A DNA stretch of 55,421 nucleotides from JAVBNH01 sp031551635 (GCA_031551635.1 JAVBNH010000017.1:1-55421); one strand, 5' to 3'; counted from the stretch's first letter, positions 15,177-24,255 are shown. Made by a program: numbers and translations. The notes: a model not told the origin generated them from the letters alone.

Positions 15177-16094
15177 TCATTCGCAGACAAAACATAGCCA
15201 GCCCTTTTCCTCGAATCTCTCCAGCACCGAAAAACCGTAATTACTAAGTGCCGTAATGACCTCCTCCTCACGCAAATCAATTATCCCGGAAACTATATAT
15301 TTCGCTCCCGGCATCATAAATTGCCGGATATTGCCGGAAAGTGAAATTATAGCATCCGCAACGATATTTGCGAGGACGAGGTCGTATTTTTTTGTAATTT
15401 TATCTGTCAGATTTCCGTGAAGCATAGTGTATTCAGGTAGCGAAAACTTATTAAGTTCCCCATTCGCTCTTGCGATTTTTACCGCGAGCTTATCAATATC
15501 AACACCCGTAACACTTTTCGCCCCGAGAAGCATAGCCGCGCAGGAAAGAATTCCGCTGCCGCAGCCAACGTCAAGCACAGTCAAATCTTTGCGAATCGTC
15601 CGCTCGAGCGCTTCAAGGCAAAGTCTGGTCGTTTCGTGTGTGCCCGTACCAAAAGCGACACCCGGCTCAATATTTAGAACCGCACGTCCCTCGCTTTCAT
15701 AATCATCAACCCAGATAGGTCTGACCAGCAGCTTTTCGCCGATTTTCATCGGTTTAAAATAGGCTTTCCAGTTGTTTTCCCAGTCCTCATCGTTGCAGTG
15801 AACCTGCTCGATTTTATAACATATTCCCTCGCTGTTATAACGCTCCTCGAGAAAATTAACAGCTTCAGAGGGGTTTTCCTCAGGCGAGATATAGATGTGA
15901 ATAATTCCGGTATCCCTGTCTTTCGCGAGAAGCTCCTCATCAATGAGGTCAATATGCGCGACCTCAAGAGCGTCCTGCTCCAGAGCGCTGTAATCCTCAA
16001 TATAAATGCCGTATGGCACGCTCATATTAGCGATAGCGCCCGCAAGGTCCACATCACTCGTATTTACGCTGATTTTTATTTCGACCCAATCCAT
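15177..16094 (-). CDS. prmA: Ribosomal protein L11 methyltransferase
   Basis: PrmA trimethylates ribosomal protein L11 using S-adenosylmethionine. The 305 residues show the N-terminal substrate domain (WVEIKISVNTSDVDLAGAIA), the signature PGVAFGTGTHETTRLCLEAL and the SAM-binding motif VLDVGCGSGILSCAA followed by GVDID. LANIVADAI is the usual catalytic-site segment. In Firmicutes prmA often lies with dnaJ or rsmE; here it is alone, convergent with the GPH transporter. Confidence 0.96.
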   Translation of the reverse strand: MDWVEIKISVNTSDVDLAGAIANMSVPYGIYIEDYSALEQDALEVAHIDLIDEELLAKDRDTGIIHIYISPEENPSEAVNFLEERYNSEGICYKIEQVHCNDEDWENNWKAYFKPMKIGEKLLVRPIWVDDYESEGRAVLNIEPGVAFGTGTHETTRLCLEALERTIRKDLTVLDVGCGSGILSCAAMLLGAKSVTGVDIDKLAVKIARANGELNKFSLPEYTMLHGNLTDKITKKYDLVLANIVADAIISLSGNIRQFMMPGAKYIVSGIIDLREEEVITALSNYGFSVLERFEEKGWLCFVCE

Positions 16095-16154
16095 TAAAGA
16101 ATTCCCTTCAATATTTAGACCTTATCCAGTAAAGGTTGAGATTAAAATCATTGT

Positions 16155-16250
16155 TTATTTATGTGTTCTGTATGCTAAATAACGCTCAAAGATGAAGATG
16201 ATGGGGGTGAAAATTGCCATAAACGCAAAATATTTCGCTTTCTTTTTCAT
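16155..16250 (-). CDS. Tiny single-pass membrane protein, 31 residues
   Basis: ATG at 16250 follows AAGGAAGGG with 8-base spacing. The 31-residue product has a basic start (KKKAKY), one hydrophobic segment (FAFMAIFTPIIFIF) and a charged tail (ERYLAYRTHK). It stands alone between prmA and a DUF2804 gene. The layout resembles the 36-residue protein at 3190-3300, although the sequences differ. Function unknown; the ribosome binding site and the membrane pattern are the only support. Confidence 0.5.
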   Translation of the reverse strand: MKKKAKYFAFMAIFTPIIFIFERYLAYRTHK

Positions 16251-16329
16251 GAGATAAACCCTTCCTTTTTTTTATAAAATATTTCAATAAGTATATTAAC
16301 ATATTGATAAGCTGAATAAAAATAGAAAC

Positions 16330-17367
16330 TCAATATCGCATATGAACATCCTCGGCAAAACAGAAGAGATTTTTAAAATCGATTACCCTACCGTCGTCAA
16401 GAATTGCTTTTCCGGTCATTCTTCCGAAAACCTGATGCCCATCAGTTTTTAAGACTTTCGCGTCAACCTTTGTATGCTTGTCGAAAACAGGTATAAAATC
16501 TGCTTCAAATCTGCCGTCGGAGGAGTTAAAAGTCCAGTTTCGCATGTATTCCTTACGGCTTTTACTATTGGGGATATTAAAAACTATATCATCAAATTTA
16601 TGTGCTTTTCCCTCATAAAAAATAACATTTTCCGTTGCAGCAGCGGTGTTTCCGAAGCCGTAACCGATATTAAAGCCGAAAACCTTGCCGTCAATTATTC
16701 CGTTTCCCGAACCCCAGTACCATTCGTTATCATATGTCCAGACACCTCTGCCCCAGTCAAGTGTTCCGAAGTCCTGTTCCCTGTCAAAAATATATTCCTT
16801 ATTTCCTATTGTGACTTTCCCGCTTGCTCTCATGCAATTTATTTTTTGATTGTAATAAAACGCTTTTTTATTTTCATTCCAAGGTGTCGCAATAACCATT
16901 GTATCCATTTCAGGAGTTTCAAGGATAATATCGGCTTCAAGACGGTTTCCCTTATAGAAATTTTCGTGAGTGCATACAATCCGTCGAAAATCTTTTTCGA
17001 CATTTATGTCGAGATAAAACTGCTTGTTTTTAAAAAGCGAGCGACCGCTAGACGAATCCGGCGGCATTTTTAATTTGCCCATAGGAAAAAGAGACACAAT
17101 TGTTTTTGTATTTTCAAAAAGCTTTTTGAAATCAATCAGAGTGACGGTTTGCAAGCCTATATAGCCGTCATCGGAAACAATAAAAGCAAAAGCAAAATCT
17201 TCCTTTAAAACAAGATAATAATCCCATTCCTTTATCCTGCTTTTCGGCGCTTTTATATCCGCCCTATCGTAAATCTGATTAATTTTTTTTGACCAGCCCG
17301 GCTCACGTAAGCTGCCGTCTTCTTTTAAAAGTTTTTGAACAGTCGTAACTTCATGGGAGCGCTCCAT
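16330..17367 (-). CDS. DUF2804 family protein
   Basis: A 345-residue protein of the DUF2804 family, whose function is not known. Typical parts are the N-terminal LLKEDGSLREPGWSKK, the central beta-rich stretch with EWDYYLVLKEDFAFAFIVSD, and the Trp/Gly-rich DFGTLDWGRGVWTYDNEWYWG near residue 205. The fold resembles lipocalin-like hydroxyneurosporene synthase-type proteins that handle lipids; this is a family-level guess. No signal peptide. It has no close co-directional partner: a repeat element and yhaM lie upstream. Confidence 0.82.
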   Translation of the reverse strand: MERSHEVTTVQKLLKEDGSLREPGWSKKINQIYDRADIKAPKSRIKEWDYYLVLKEDFAFAFIVSDDGYIGLQTVTLIDFKKLFENTKTIVSLFPMGKLKMPPDSSSGRSLFKNKQFYLDINVEKDFRRIVCTHENFYKGNRLEADIILETPEMDTMVIATPWNENKKAFYYNQKINCMRASGKVTIGNKEYIFDREQDFGTLDWGRGVWTYDNEWYWGSGNGIIDGKVFGFNIGYGFGNTAAATENVIFYEGKAHKFDDIVFNIPNSKSRKEYMRNWTFNSSDGRFEADFIPVFDKHTKVDAKVLKTDGHQVFGRMTGKAILDDGRVIDFKNLFCFAEDVHMRY

Positions 17368-17391
17368 ATTGTCACCGCCTTAATGAATTTT

Positions 17392-17464
17392 TAGTGCTTT
17401 AATGGGCTGAAAGCTCAATAAAAAACAGGACTTAGGTTGTGGGCTTGCCAAGCCCACGTTAGGT
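17392..17464. repeat. Palindromic intergenic repeat, copy A
   Basis: Ends in the perfect palindrome GTGGGCTTGCCAAGCCCAC followed by GTTAGGT. A closely similar element is at 51811-51893 in the same orientation, sharing the stretch AATAAAAAACA and GGTTGTGGGCTTG. It begins 24 bases after the DUF2804 start and ends 2 bases before the yhaM stop. Read on the minus strand the hairpin is followed after 13 bases by six T, so it could also terminate yhaM transcription. Confidence 0.7.
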
Positions 17465-17465
17465 T

Positions 17466-18452
17466 TTAATCAAAGCTACAAGTATCAAGCTTTGCCGTTG
17501 GTTTTACAGCTTTTCTCGCATGATTATAAAACTTCCTGTCATCTAGGCTCCAGATACGCTGAGTAAATTCGTTTGGAATGATTTCGGATAAGTTTTTTTC
17601 AATTTCATAAATCCTCGCATCAAGCAGGTCAAGCTGCGAAAGGATTTCCGCCTCAAGAAAAGCAGGGCGTACAGCCGCGCCGAATTCCGGAATACCGTGG
17701 TGTGAGATAAGCATATGCTCGACAAGCATCAAAACATCCTTATTGATGCCTTTTTCCGTTCCGATTCGCTCTATCGCCATCGCTCCTCTGACAAGGTGCC
17801 CTATAAGTGCGCCGTCGGTGGTATAGCGGTCGACAAGACCTGTCGGGGACAGCTCAAATTCCTCAGTTTTTGCGACATCGTGCAGAATAGCACCGCTTAT
17901 GAGCAGCTCACGGTCAACCGAAGGATATAGAGCGGAAAGGGCTTGTGAGAGCCTGACAAGAGAGAGCGTATGGTATAAAAGACCGCCGCGAAGAGCGTGA
18001 TGCAGGCGAAAAGCCGCCGGGCATACAAGCATTCTTTCGCCGTATTCCTCAAGAACTGCTAAAACAAGCTTTTTTAGCTGGGAATCCGAAAAGTCTTCAA
18101 CAATTTTTCGGATTTCTGCCATCATAAAATCGCCTGTAAATTCTGATTTCGGCACAAAATCCTCTATATTAACGCCGTCTTTTTCATTGACATAGCGAAT
18201 ACGGTCAACCCTGAGCTGGGACTGATTATTATACTGCTGAACAAGCCCGCGTACCCGCACGAGGGTATTTATTTCTATTACAGGATAATTTTCCTCGCTG
18301 TAATTCCAGACTTTAGCTATTATTTCGTCACTGCCGTCGCTGAGAACCATATCAAGGTAAAATGTTCCGTTTTTAGCTCCTTTTTTTTCGCAGGACTTCA
18401 CAAGCGCAAAGCCGTCAACGGTTCCCTGCTTATCAATCTCGGTAAAATTCAT
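17466..18452 (-). CDS. yhaM: 3'-5' exoribonuclease YhaM family protein
   Basis: YhaM is a metal-dependent 3'-5' exonuclease acting on RNA and DNA, found in Gram-positive bacteria. The 328 residues contain an N-terminal OB-fold nucleic-acid-binding domain (about 10-95, with GTFYLDMVLSDGSDEIIAKV) and an HD phosphohydrolase domain (RLHHALRGGLLYHTLSLVRL, then ISGAILHDVAKTEEF, with the metal-binding His-Asp pair). Length matches the family. The downstream palindromic repeat begins 2 bases beyond the stop and may act as its terminator. Confidence 0.93.
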   Translation of the reverse strand: MNFTEIDKQGTVDGFALVKSCEKKGAKNGTFYLDMVLSDGSDEIIAKVWNYSEENYPVIEINTLVRVRGLVQQYNNQSQLRVDRIRYVNEKDGVNIEDFVPKSEFTGDFMMAEIRKIVEDFSDSQLKKLVLAVLEEYGERMLVCPAAFRLHHALRGGLLYHTLSLVRLSQALSALYPSVDRELLISGAILHDVAKTEEFELSPTGLVDRYTTDGALIGHLVRGAMAIERIGTEKGINKDVLMLVEHMLISHHGIPEFGAAVRPAFLEAEILSQLDLLDARIYEIEKNLSEIIPNEFTQRIWSLDDRKFYNHARKAVKPTAKLDTCSFD

Positions 18453-18491
18453 CTCTTCAATCCAATCAGTAAAATATATATTTAAAAAGCA

Positions 18492-19859
18492 TTAATGCAG
18501 ACACGCTTCTTTAATAAGCTCGACAATACTCGGGTGCGGAAAGGTATACTTCGTAATTTCGTCTATTTTCGCTTTATTCTGCACCAGAATAGCTGCGGTC
18601 ATAATGATTTCGGAAGCGTAGGAGCCGATAATATGGCAGCCTATAAGGGTCTTTTCGCTGTCAAACAGCAATTTGCAAATACCGTCGCCGCGCTCGGTTT
18701 CCGCCACATATCTGCCCGAAAAATTCAAAGAAATGACCTTTTTAAAATAGTTGATTTGTTCCTCAATGCATTTTTCCTCTGAATATCCAACGCTCGAGAC
18801 CTCAGGTGAGGAATATGTAACGCTGGCAATAGAATTATAATCAATAATTTCCGGCAGACCCAGCATATGGCTGACTGCGACCTCGGACTGCCTGTAAGCG
18901 CAGTGCGCAAGCATATGCTTTCCGGTGACATCCCCTGAGGCATATACGTTTTTTACATTTGTACGCATAAAATCGTCAACAATTATATCGCCCTTGTCAT
19001 CAAGCAAAACACCCAGATTATCAAGCGAAAAATTATCGGAAACTGCTACTCTTCCGACAGAAAGCAGAACCTTCTCGCATTCGATTTCGGTGGTAACACC
19101 GTTTTCGGCATAAACGACTTTTCCGTCACAAATAGAGATAAAACCGTTGCTGACCTTAACGGAAACACCTTTTTTCTCAAGGTTTTTTCGTAAAATATCA
19201 GAAATTTCATTGTCAAGGCTGCCCGCAATTTTATTTCTTCTGAGAATAATTGTCACCTTGCTGCCTGCTGTACAATAGTAGGAGGCAAATTCTATGCCAA
19301 CTACCCCGCCGCCAAGCACAACAAGGCTTTCAGGGACATTTTTAAACTCGAGTGCACCCTTGTTTGTGACAGCGAAGCCGTTTTGTAAACTTTCCCTCAG
19401 TCCGTCTATATCGGGTATATAAGGCTTTGAGCCGGTTGCGATTAACAGATTTTTCCCGCTGTATACCTCTTCTCCGACTTTCAGCCGGTGATTTTCACCC
19501 TCTCCCGGTAATATTGTCCCTTCACCTTCGATAACAGTCACACCTGCTGTTTTTAGTTTCGCCTTTATACCCATTCCGAGCTTTTTGATAACCTTGTCTT
19601 TTCTTTCAAGCACTGTTTTATGGTTAAAAGATATTTGCTCCTGTGGGATTTCTACACCGTAAACACTTCCGCTTTTAGCCGCTTCCAGGATTTTTACGCT
19701 GTTCAAGAGGGTTTTTGAAGGGATGCAGCCCTCAAACAGACACACGCCGCCTACCCCGCTTTTTTCTATAAGGAGTACCGACATGCCGCCTTTCGCCGCT
19801 ATTTCCGCGGCGTGATAACCGGCAGGACCGCCTCCGAGTATCATTAGGTCATACATCAT
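18492..19859 (-). CDS. lpdA: Dihydrolipoyl dehydrogenase
   Basis: A 455-residue flavoprotein disulfide reductase that reoxidises lipoamide with NAD. The FAD motif GGGPAGYHAAEIA, the redox-active pair in GGVCLFEGCIPSK, a second NAD-binding GGGVVGIEFA and the C-terminal catalytic HPSIVE (His and Glu) are present. The enzyme looks fully active. No E1/E2 or glycine-cleavage genes are beside it, so the partner complex must be elsewhere. Its start overlaps the end of a GtrA-family gene by 11 bases, an odd pairing that implies shared transcription only. Confidence 0.92.
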   Translation of the reverse strand: MMYDLMILGGGPAGYHAAEIAAKGGMSVLLIEKSGVGGVCLFEGCIPSKTLLNSVKILEAAKSGSVYGVEIPQEQISFNHKTVLERKDKVIKKLGMGIKAKLKTAGVTVIEGEGTILPGEGENHRLKVGEEVYSGKNLLIATGSKPYIPDIDGLRESLQNGFAVTNKGALEFKNVPESLVVLGGGVVGIEFASYYCTAGSKVTIILRRNKIAGSLDNEISDILRKNLEKKGVSVKVSNGFISICDGKVVYAENGVTTEIECEKVLLSVGRVAVSDNFSLDNLGVLLDDKGDIIVDDFMRTNVKNVYASGDVTGKHMLAHCAYRQSEVAVSHMLGLPEIIDYNSIASVTYSSPEVSSVGYSEEKCIEEQINYFKKVISLNFSGRYVAETERGDGICKLLFDSEKTLIGCHIIGSYASEIIMTAAILVQNKAKIDEITKYTFPHPSIVELIKEACLH

Positions 19860-20373
19860 TTGCAGAGGAACCCTTCTTTTTAAATATCAGAAGCTTGCTG
19901 AAAAAATAATTTAAAACAAGCACAAAAACAGTCAGTATTACCTTTGAAACAAGCTTGTTTATTGATAAAACTTCATAAAGCAAAATCAGACCGACAGTTT
20001 CGAAGCCAAGTGTTATAAGCCTTGCAAGATAAAAGCTCATCAGCTCACGAGCAACAACAACGGGCTTCCAGCTCTTGCTGTCAAAGACATAGAGCTTGTT
20101 TGTGACATAGGCAAAGGTCACGCAGATGAACCACGCGAGGAAGTTAACAAGCAGAACTCCGCCCTCAAGCTCTCTGCCGAAAATATTGATAATCGGCTCT
20201 TTGCCGATAAGCTTGTCGAGAAGAATAAACGAAACAAAATTAACAATCGTTGTTAATACGCCGAAAAAGATATACAACAAAACTTCATAGTCAAGAAGCT
20301 TTTCAAACAATTTAATTTTCATCAGGCTTTTAACAAAAGAAATGTTAACAGCCCAATCATATAATTTTCTCAA
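19849..20373 (-). CDS. GtrA family membrane protein
   Basis: A 174-residue protein with four hydrophobic segments (about residues 30-53, 70-92, 112-132 and 138-160), matching the GtrA family of small proteins thought to help translocate lipid-linked sugars for surface glycans. Marks are YIFFGVLTTIVNFVSFILL, FAYVTNKLYVFDSKS, a classic GtrA loop, and the basic end FFSKLLIFKKK. It lies downstream of nrdR and overlaps lpdA. Without a neighbouring glycosyltransferase its substrate is unknown. Confidence 0.88.
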   Translation of the reverse strand: MRKLYDWAVNISFVKSLMKIKLFEKLLDYEVLLYIFFGVLTTIVNFVSFILLDKLIGKEPIINIFGRELEGGVLLVNFLAWFICVTFAYVTNKLYVFDSKSWKPVVVARELMSFYLARLITLGFETVGLILLYEVLSINKLVSKVILTVFVLVLNYFFSKLLIFKKKGSSANDV

Positions 20374-20394
20374 TTTTTATCCTCCAAATTTTTT

Positions 20395-20853
20395 CTAAAC
20401 TCCCGAGTTTAAAAGACTGTTAAGCTCATTCAGGAAATTATTAATATCCTTGAATTGCCTGTAAACAGACGCAAAACGAATATACGCGACCTCGTCAATA
20501 TCCTTCAGCTTTTCCATCGCGAGCTCGCCAATCATGGTTGAAGAGACTTCCTTTTCTAATGAATTCTGGAGAGTTGCCTCAATTTCATTAACAGCGTTTT
20601 CAAGCACCTCAACAGAAACCTTACGCTTGTCACATGCCCTGAGCATACCGCTGAGCAGCTTATTTCTGTCAAAAACCTCTCTGGAGGTGTCTTTTTTGAT
20701 AACCAGAATCGGCACGCTTTCAATGATTTCATAGGTTGTGAACCTGTTTGAGCATTGAATGCATTCACGCCGCCTTCTTATTCTGTTTCCCTCGTCCGTG
20801 GGTCTCGAGTCGATAACCTTGCTCTCTTCAAAGGCGCAAAACGGACATTTCAT
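20395..20853 (-). CDS. nrdR: Transcriptional repressor NrdR
   Basis: NrdR senses ATP/dATP and represses ribonucleotide reductase genes. The 152 residues show the zinc ribbon (C3, C6, C31, C34, with RPTDEGNRIRRRREC) and an ATP-cone (VIKKDTSREVFDRNKLLSGM). GAGGAG precedes the ATG. In Clostridia nrdR is often beside nrdJ or sporulation genes, but here it starts a minus-strand run with gtrA and lpdA. The gap 20854-20980 upstream holds no gene. Confidence 0.97.
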   Translation of the reverse strand: MKCPFCAFEESKVIDSRPTDEGNRIRRRRECIQCSNRFTTYEIIESVPILVIKKDTSREVFDRNKLLSGMLRACDKRKVSVEVLENAVNEIEATLQNSLEKEVSSTMIGELAMEKLKDIDEVAYIRFASVYRQFKDINNFLNELNSLLNSGV

Positions 20854-20980
20854 GTAATCTCCTCTTTCAAAAATTTACTAGGTTTTCGTAAAATAATAAA
20901 CTAATATCGCGGTATAACACCTTAAAGTATACAACATATTGAAAAAAAATCCAGTAATTATCAATATCATTTTCAATTTA

Positions 20981-21778
20981 TTAATTAATTGTTGCATGAT
21001 ACAGTATTTCAAGCTCATTTTTTGCTTCGATTATATCGCTTATGGAATTATACCCGCTTTCATACAGTTCAATTATATATGCCCCGTCATATCCTAAAGA
21101 GTTCATTTTTTTAAACAATTTCGGAAAATCGAAAAAACCGGACAGCGGCAGAATACAGTCTTTGTTTTTGTTATGATCGCTGATGTGAATATGTGCGATG
21201 ATGTTCCCGAGCTTTTCAATAAATTCGAACGGAGAAAAATTTGCTCTGAGCGCCTGTTTTATATCCAAAACTAGACGTAAATCATCACCGATATAATTCT
21301 TCATTCTCACTAAAAAGTCAGGGTTCTGGGAGCTTAAATGAACAACATTTTCCTGAACTGCAAGAAGTCCGAAGCTTTTCGAGAGTTCAACTATTTTCGC
21401 GAAACGTTCAAAGTATTCCTTTTCGCATATCGAGCCGCCTTCTCTCATGCCGTGCAAAACATAATATTTTGCCCCGAGAGCCGCAGCAGCTTCAAAATGC
21501 AGTTGCAAATCATCAATAAAAAAATCGGTGAACCTCTGCTTATATGAGCTGAAAAGCATTGTATTTTCAGCGAAGGAGGTATAGGGGTGCAGGGAGACAA
21601 TATCGATGCCGGATGCATTTTTAAGCTTCACCAGTTGGGCTGTAAATTCTTTTTTAAATTCGGATTTGGTATTAATAAAAACCTCGCAGCATTCCATTCC
21701 CGTGTCTATGACATTCAAAAAGGACTGCTTCATTTCAAGCGGGTAAAAGCAGGAGGAGGACATTCCGAACTTAACCAT
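20981..21778 (-). CDS. Sugar phosphate isomerase/epimerase-like TIM-barrel protein
   Basis: A 265-residue protein of the xylose-isomerase-like TIM-barrel (AP_endonuc_2) family, metal-dependent enzymes that isomerise or epimerise sugars and inosose-type ketones. Probable metal ligands are Glu in LAVQENVVHL, Asp in LVLDIKQAL, His in AHIHISDHNK and Glu in AYIIELYESG. GGAAGGA lies upstream of the start. It is convergently placed near the inositol region but separated from it by a terminator, so a role with inositol isomers is only a guess. Confidence 0.8.
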   Translation of the reverse strand: MVKFGMSSSCFYPLEMKQSFLNVIDTGMECCEVFINTKSEFKKEFTAQLVKLKNASGIDIVSLHPYTSFAENTMLFSSYKQRFTDFFIDDLQLHFEAAAALGAKYYVLHGMREGGSICEKEYFERFAKIVELSKSFGLLAVQENVVHLSSQNPDFLVRMKNYIGDDLRLVLDIKQALRANFSPFEFIEKLGNIIAHIHISDHNKNKDCILPLSGFFDFPKLFKKMNSLGYDGAYIIELYESGYNSISDIIEAKNELEILYHATIN

Positions 21779-21909
21779 TTTTTAATCCTTCCAGTATTTT
21801 AGCATTGAAATTTTGCCGAATCGGTTGTAAAATTAACTCAAAGTGAATAAAAAGGCGGTGTGTTTTTACGAGAAATTACATAAAAGAATTATCAGCAGCT
21901 CTCAAAAAT

Positions 21910-22161
21910 ATGAACGCGCTATCAAAGTTTCTTATAAAATTCGGCTCAGCGTTTGTATTAATGCTGACGGCGGTTATTTTAGTTTTGTATTTCAAAGCGG
22001 GAAATTCGGCTAACTATTACAGTGTGTTTTATTATATCGGGGAGCTGATGACTCTTCTCAAGGAAAGCTTAGGCGCGTTTTTCATCATGGCATTTATCAT
22101 TGAATACATAGACATTGCACGAGGAAAAAAGATAATAAATTCTCAAAACAGTGATGAATAA
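21910..22161 (+). CDS. Small membrane protein, unknown function
   Basis: An 83-residue protein with two hydrophobic segments (about 8-27 and 36-66) and a charged tail. No family recognised. The ATG at 21910 has no clear ribosome binding site. The same frame stays open upstream to an AGGCGG near 21853 without a standard start codon, so the true protein could be about 14 residues longer. It is followed by a strong terminator and faces away from the epimerase-like gene. Confidence 0.5.
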   Translation: MNALSKFLIKFGSAFVLMLTAVILVLYFKAGNSANYYSVFYYIGELMTLLKESLGAFFIMAFIIEYIDIARGKKIINSQNSDE

Positions 22162-22183
22162 AAAAGCATTATGAAGAGAATAT

Positions 22184-22218
22184 AAGACAACCTTAAATTT
22201 TGTGGTTGTCTTTTTTTT
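22184..22218 (+). terminator. Rho-independent terminator
   Basis: AAGACAACC (22184-22192) and GGTTGTCTT (22204-22212) form a perfect 9-bp stem followed by eight T in all. It ends the small membrane protein transcript and separates it from the convergent inositol genes. Confidence 0.9.
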
Positions 22219-22230
22219 GCGTTAAAGTAA

Positions 22231-23223
22231 TTATTGTCTCGCGTATTTATAAGCTTTATCAACAAGCTTGGCAGAAACAATCGCAGCGTCCTCATTAACA
22301 AGGAATTCGCGTCCTGTTTTTACGCAATCATAAAAATCGGAAATAAGAGCCTTGTGACCGGCTCCCCAATAGCCCTTCTCACCTGTCGGGATATTGATGT
22401 CATAAATTTTTGTTTCCTTACCTTTTTGAGAAACAAGAATATTGTCCGACATGACGACTTTGCCGTTTTCACAGACAACCTCCAAAAAAACCGGAGAATT
22501 TTCACTGTAGCAGATGGAAGCATAGAAAAGTCCCCTGACATCATTTCCGAAATCAAGCATAATATCTATGGTGTCCTCGACCTCTATAAAATCCTGCAGC
22601 CTCTTTGTCGAGACAGTCGCCTTTATATTTTTAACAGGCATCGAAACGAGCCACTGCAGCAAATCAAGGGTGTGAATAGACTGATTTATCAATACGCCGC
22701 CACCCTCGGTTGCGATTTTCCCGCGCCATTCACCCGAGGCATAATAGCTCTCGTCCCTGTCCCAGGTTACAAACGCTCTCGCGCCGGTTATATTGCCCAG
22801 CTCACCTGATTTCAAAAGGTCTCTTATGAAAACCGAGGACTGATTATACCTGTTTTGAAAACAGACACCGTACTTTACACCGTTTTTCTTTACTGCTTCG
22901 GCAACTTTTTTTGCGTCTTCATATGCGATAGCCATTGGCTTCTCACACAAAACGTGCTTTTTCGCGTTTAAGGCTCTGATTGCCATTTCCGCGTGAAGAT
23001 AGTGAGGTGTGCAGATATGCAGAATGTCAAATTCCCCGAAATTCATAAGACTGTCAAAGCTGTCAAAGGCGATGCAACCGAATTTTTCGGCTGTAGACTT
23101 TGCTTTTTCAATCTCAATATCACAGACAGCGGCGATTTCTACCTCGGGAATATCCTGCAATACACTTGTATGCGATTTGTGAATACTTCCGCAGCCGACT
23201 ATAGCGGCTCTGAGCTTAGGCAT
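22231..23223 (-). CDS. Gfo/Idh/MocA family oxidoreductase
   Basis: A 330-residue NAD(P)-dependent sugar or cyclitol dehydrogenase. The N-terminal Rossmann motif AAIVGCGSIHKSH, the family EKP motif (VLCEKPMAIAYEDA, with the catalytic Lys) and GGGVLINQSIHTLDLLQWL, with the second catalytic-site His, are present. The start is placed at ATG 23223 behind GGGGGA; an ATG five codons upstream lacks a site. It follows iolG by 24 bases, so it probably acts on an inositol isomer or a related ketone. Which one cannot be read from the sequence. Confidence 0.88.
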   Translation of the reverse strand: MPKLRAAIVGCGSIHKSHTSVLQDIPEVEIAAVCDIEIEKAKSTAEKFGCIAFDSFDSLMNFGEFDILHICTPHYLHAEMAIRALNAKKHVLCEKPMAIAYEDAKKVAEAVKKNGVKYGVCFQNRYNQSSVFIRDLLKSGELGNITGARAFVTWDRDESYYASGEWRGKIATEGGGVLINQSIHTLDLLQWLVSMPVKNIKATVSTKRLQDFIEVEDTIDIMLDFGNDVRGLFYASICYSENSPVFLEVVCENGKVVMSDNILVSQKGKETKIYDINIPTGEKGYWGAGHKALISDFYDCVKTGREFLVNEDAAIVSAKLVDKAYKYARQ

Positions 23224-23247
23224 TTTTTCTTCCCCCATAAATTAATT

Positions 23248-24255
23248 TTATATTTCACTCAGTATAATATTCCGGTGCTCTTCAACAGATTTTTTTGCGG
23301 CAAGGGCAATCATAACCGATTGCAAACCTGCCTCAATCCCGACGGGAACCGCTGTATTATTATTTACAGCGTCAACAAAGTCGCACATCTCTTTTGTAAA
23401 GGAAGCCATGTATCTCTCAAGGAAAAAATAGAGCGGCTTTTCCCCTGTAACGCCGTCAGCATCTGCAATAACAGCGGTTGAAAGAGTGTCGTTTGCGGTC
23501 GCAACCATACCCTTTGAGCCGAATACCTCAGCCCTCTGGTCATAGCCGTACGCTGCTTTGCGGGAATTATCAATTACGCAAAGCGCGCCGTTCGCCATTT
23601 TCAGCGTGATTATTGCCGTGTCAACATCCCCCTGCTCACCGATAGCCTTATCAACAAGCACCGCGCTCTGCACAAAAACCTCCGTGACATCGCTGCCGGC
23701 AAGGAAGGTCGCCATATCAAAATCGTGAATGCTCATATCAAGGAACATTCCGCCGGAAACTTTGATATAAGCGGGGTTCGGCGGTTCAGGGTCGCGCGAG
23801 GTAATTTTGATTATATGCGGCTCTCCGATTTTGCCCGCCTTGACAGCGGCTCGTATCGCGGCAAAATTATGGTCAAATCGGCGGTTAAAGCCGACTTGAA
23901 ATTTAAGATTTTTACCCTCAAGCGCTTTCTTTACTGCAAGAATTTTTTCAACAGTCTGGTCAACCGGTTTCTCGCAGAAAATATGCTTTCCCGCTTCAAT
24001 GGCTTCGATAGATATAGAGGCGTGGGTGTCGGTTGAGGAGCAAATCAAAACAGCTTCAATTGCTTTATCCTCAAGGATTTTTTTGTAATCAGTATAGATA
24101 TTTTCGACACCCATTGCCCTCACGAAGGCTTCAGTTTCAGCATTCATATAAGGGTCTGCGACGGCTGTCACCCTCGCGTTTTTAACATGATAATAAATAG
24201 ATTGCAAATGAACCTTTCCAATGCGCCCCGCGCCGATAATTCCGATATTCAACAT
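23248..24255 (-). CDS. iolG: Inositol 2-dehydrogenase
   Basis: IolG oxidises myo-inositol to scyllo-inosose with NAD, the first step of inositol breakdown. The 335 residues contain the Rossmann motif GIIGAGRIGKVHLQS, the FCEKPVDQT motif with the catalytic Lys, the active-site DMSIHDFDMATFLAG, and the stretch NSRKAAYGYDQRAEVFG that marks IolG within this large family. The start at ATG 24255 has GGAGG five bases upstream. It follows the truncated DUF1003 fragment and a promoter at 24637-24664. Confidence 0.93.
   Translation of the reverse strand: MLNIGIIGAGRIGKVHLQSIYYHVKNARVTAVADPYMNAETEAFVRAMGVENIYTDYKKILEDKAIEAVLICSSTDTHASISIEAIEAGKHIFCEKPVDQTVEKILAVKKALEGKNLKFQVGFNRRFDHNFAAIRAAVKAGKIGEPHIIKITSRDPEPPNPAYIKVSGGMFLDMSIHDFDMATFLAGSDVTEVFVQSAVLVDKAIGEQGDVDTAIITLKMANGALCVIDNSRKAAYGYDQRAEVFGSKGMVATANDTLSTAVIADADGVTGEKPLYFFLERYMASFTKEMCDFVDAVNNNTAVPVGIEAGLQSVMIALAAKKSVEEHRNIILSEI

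Noticed and set aside
18492..19859. Part of a pyruvate dehydrogenase or glycine cleavage operon
   Set aside because: No E1, E2 or gcv genes are adjacent; neighbours are gtrA and nrdR.
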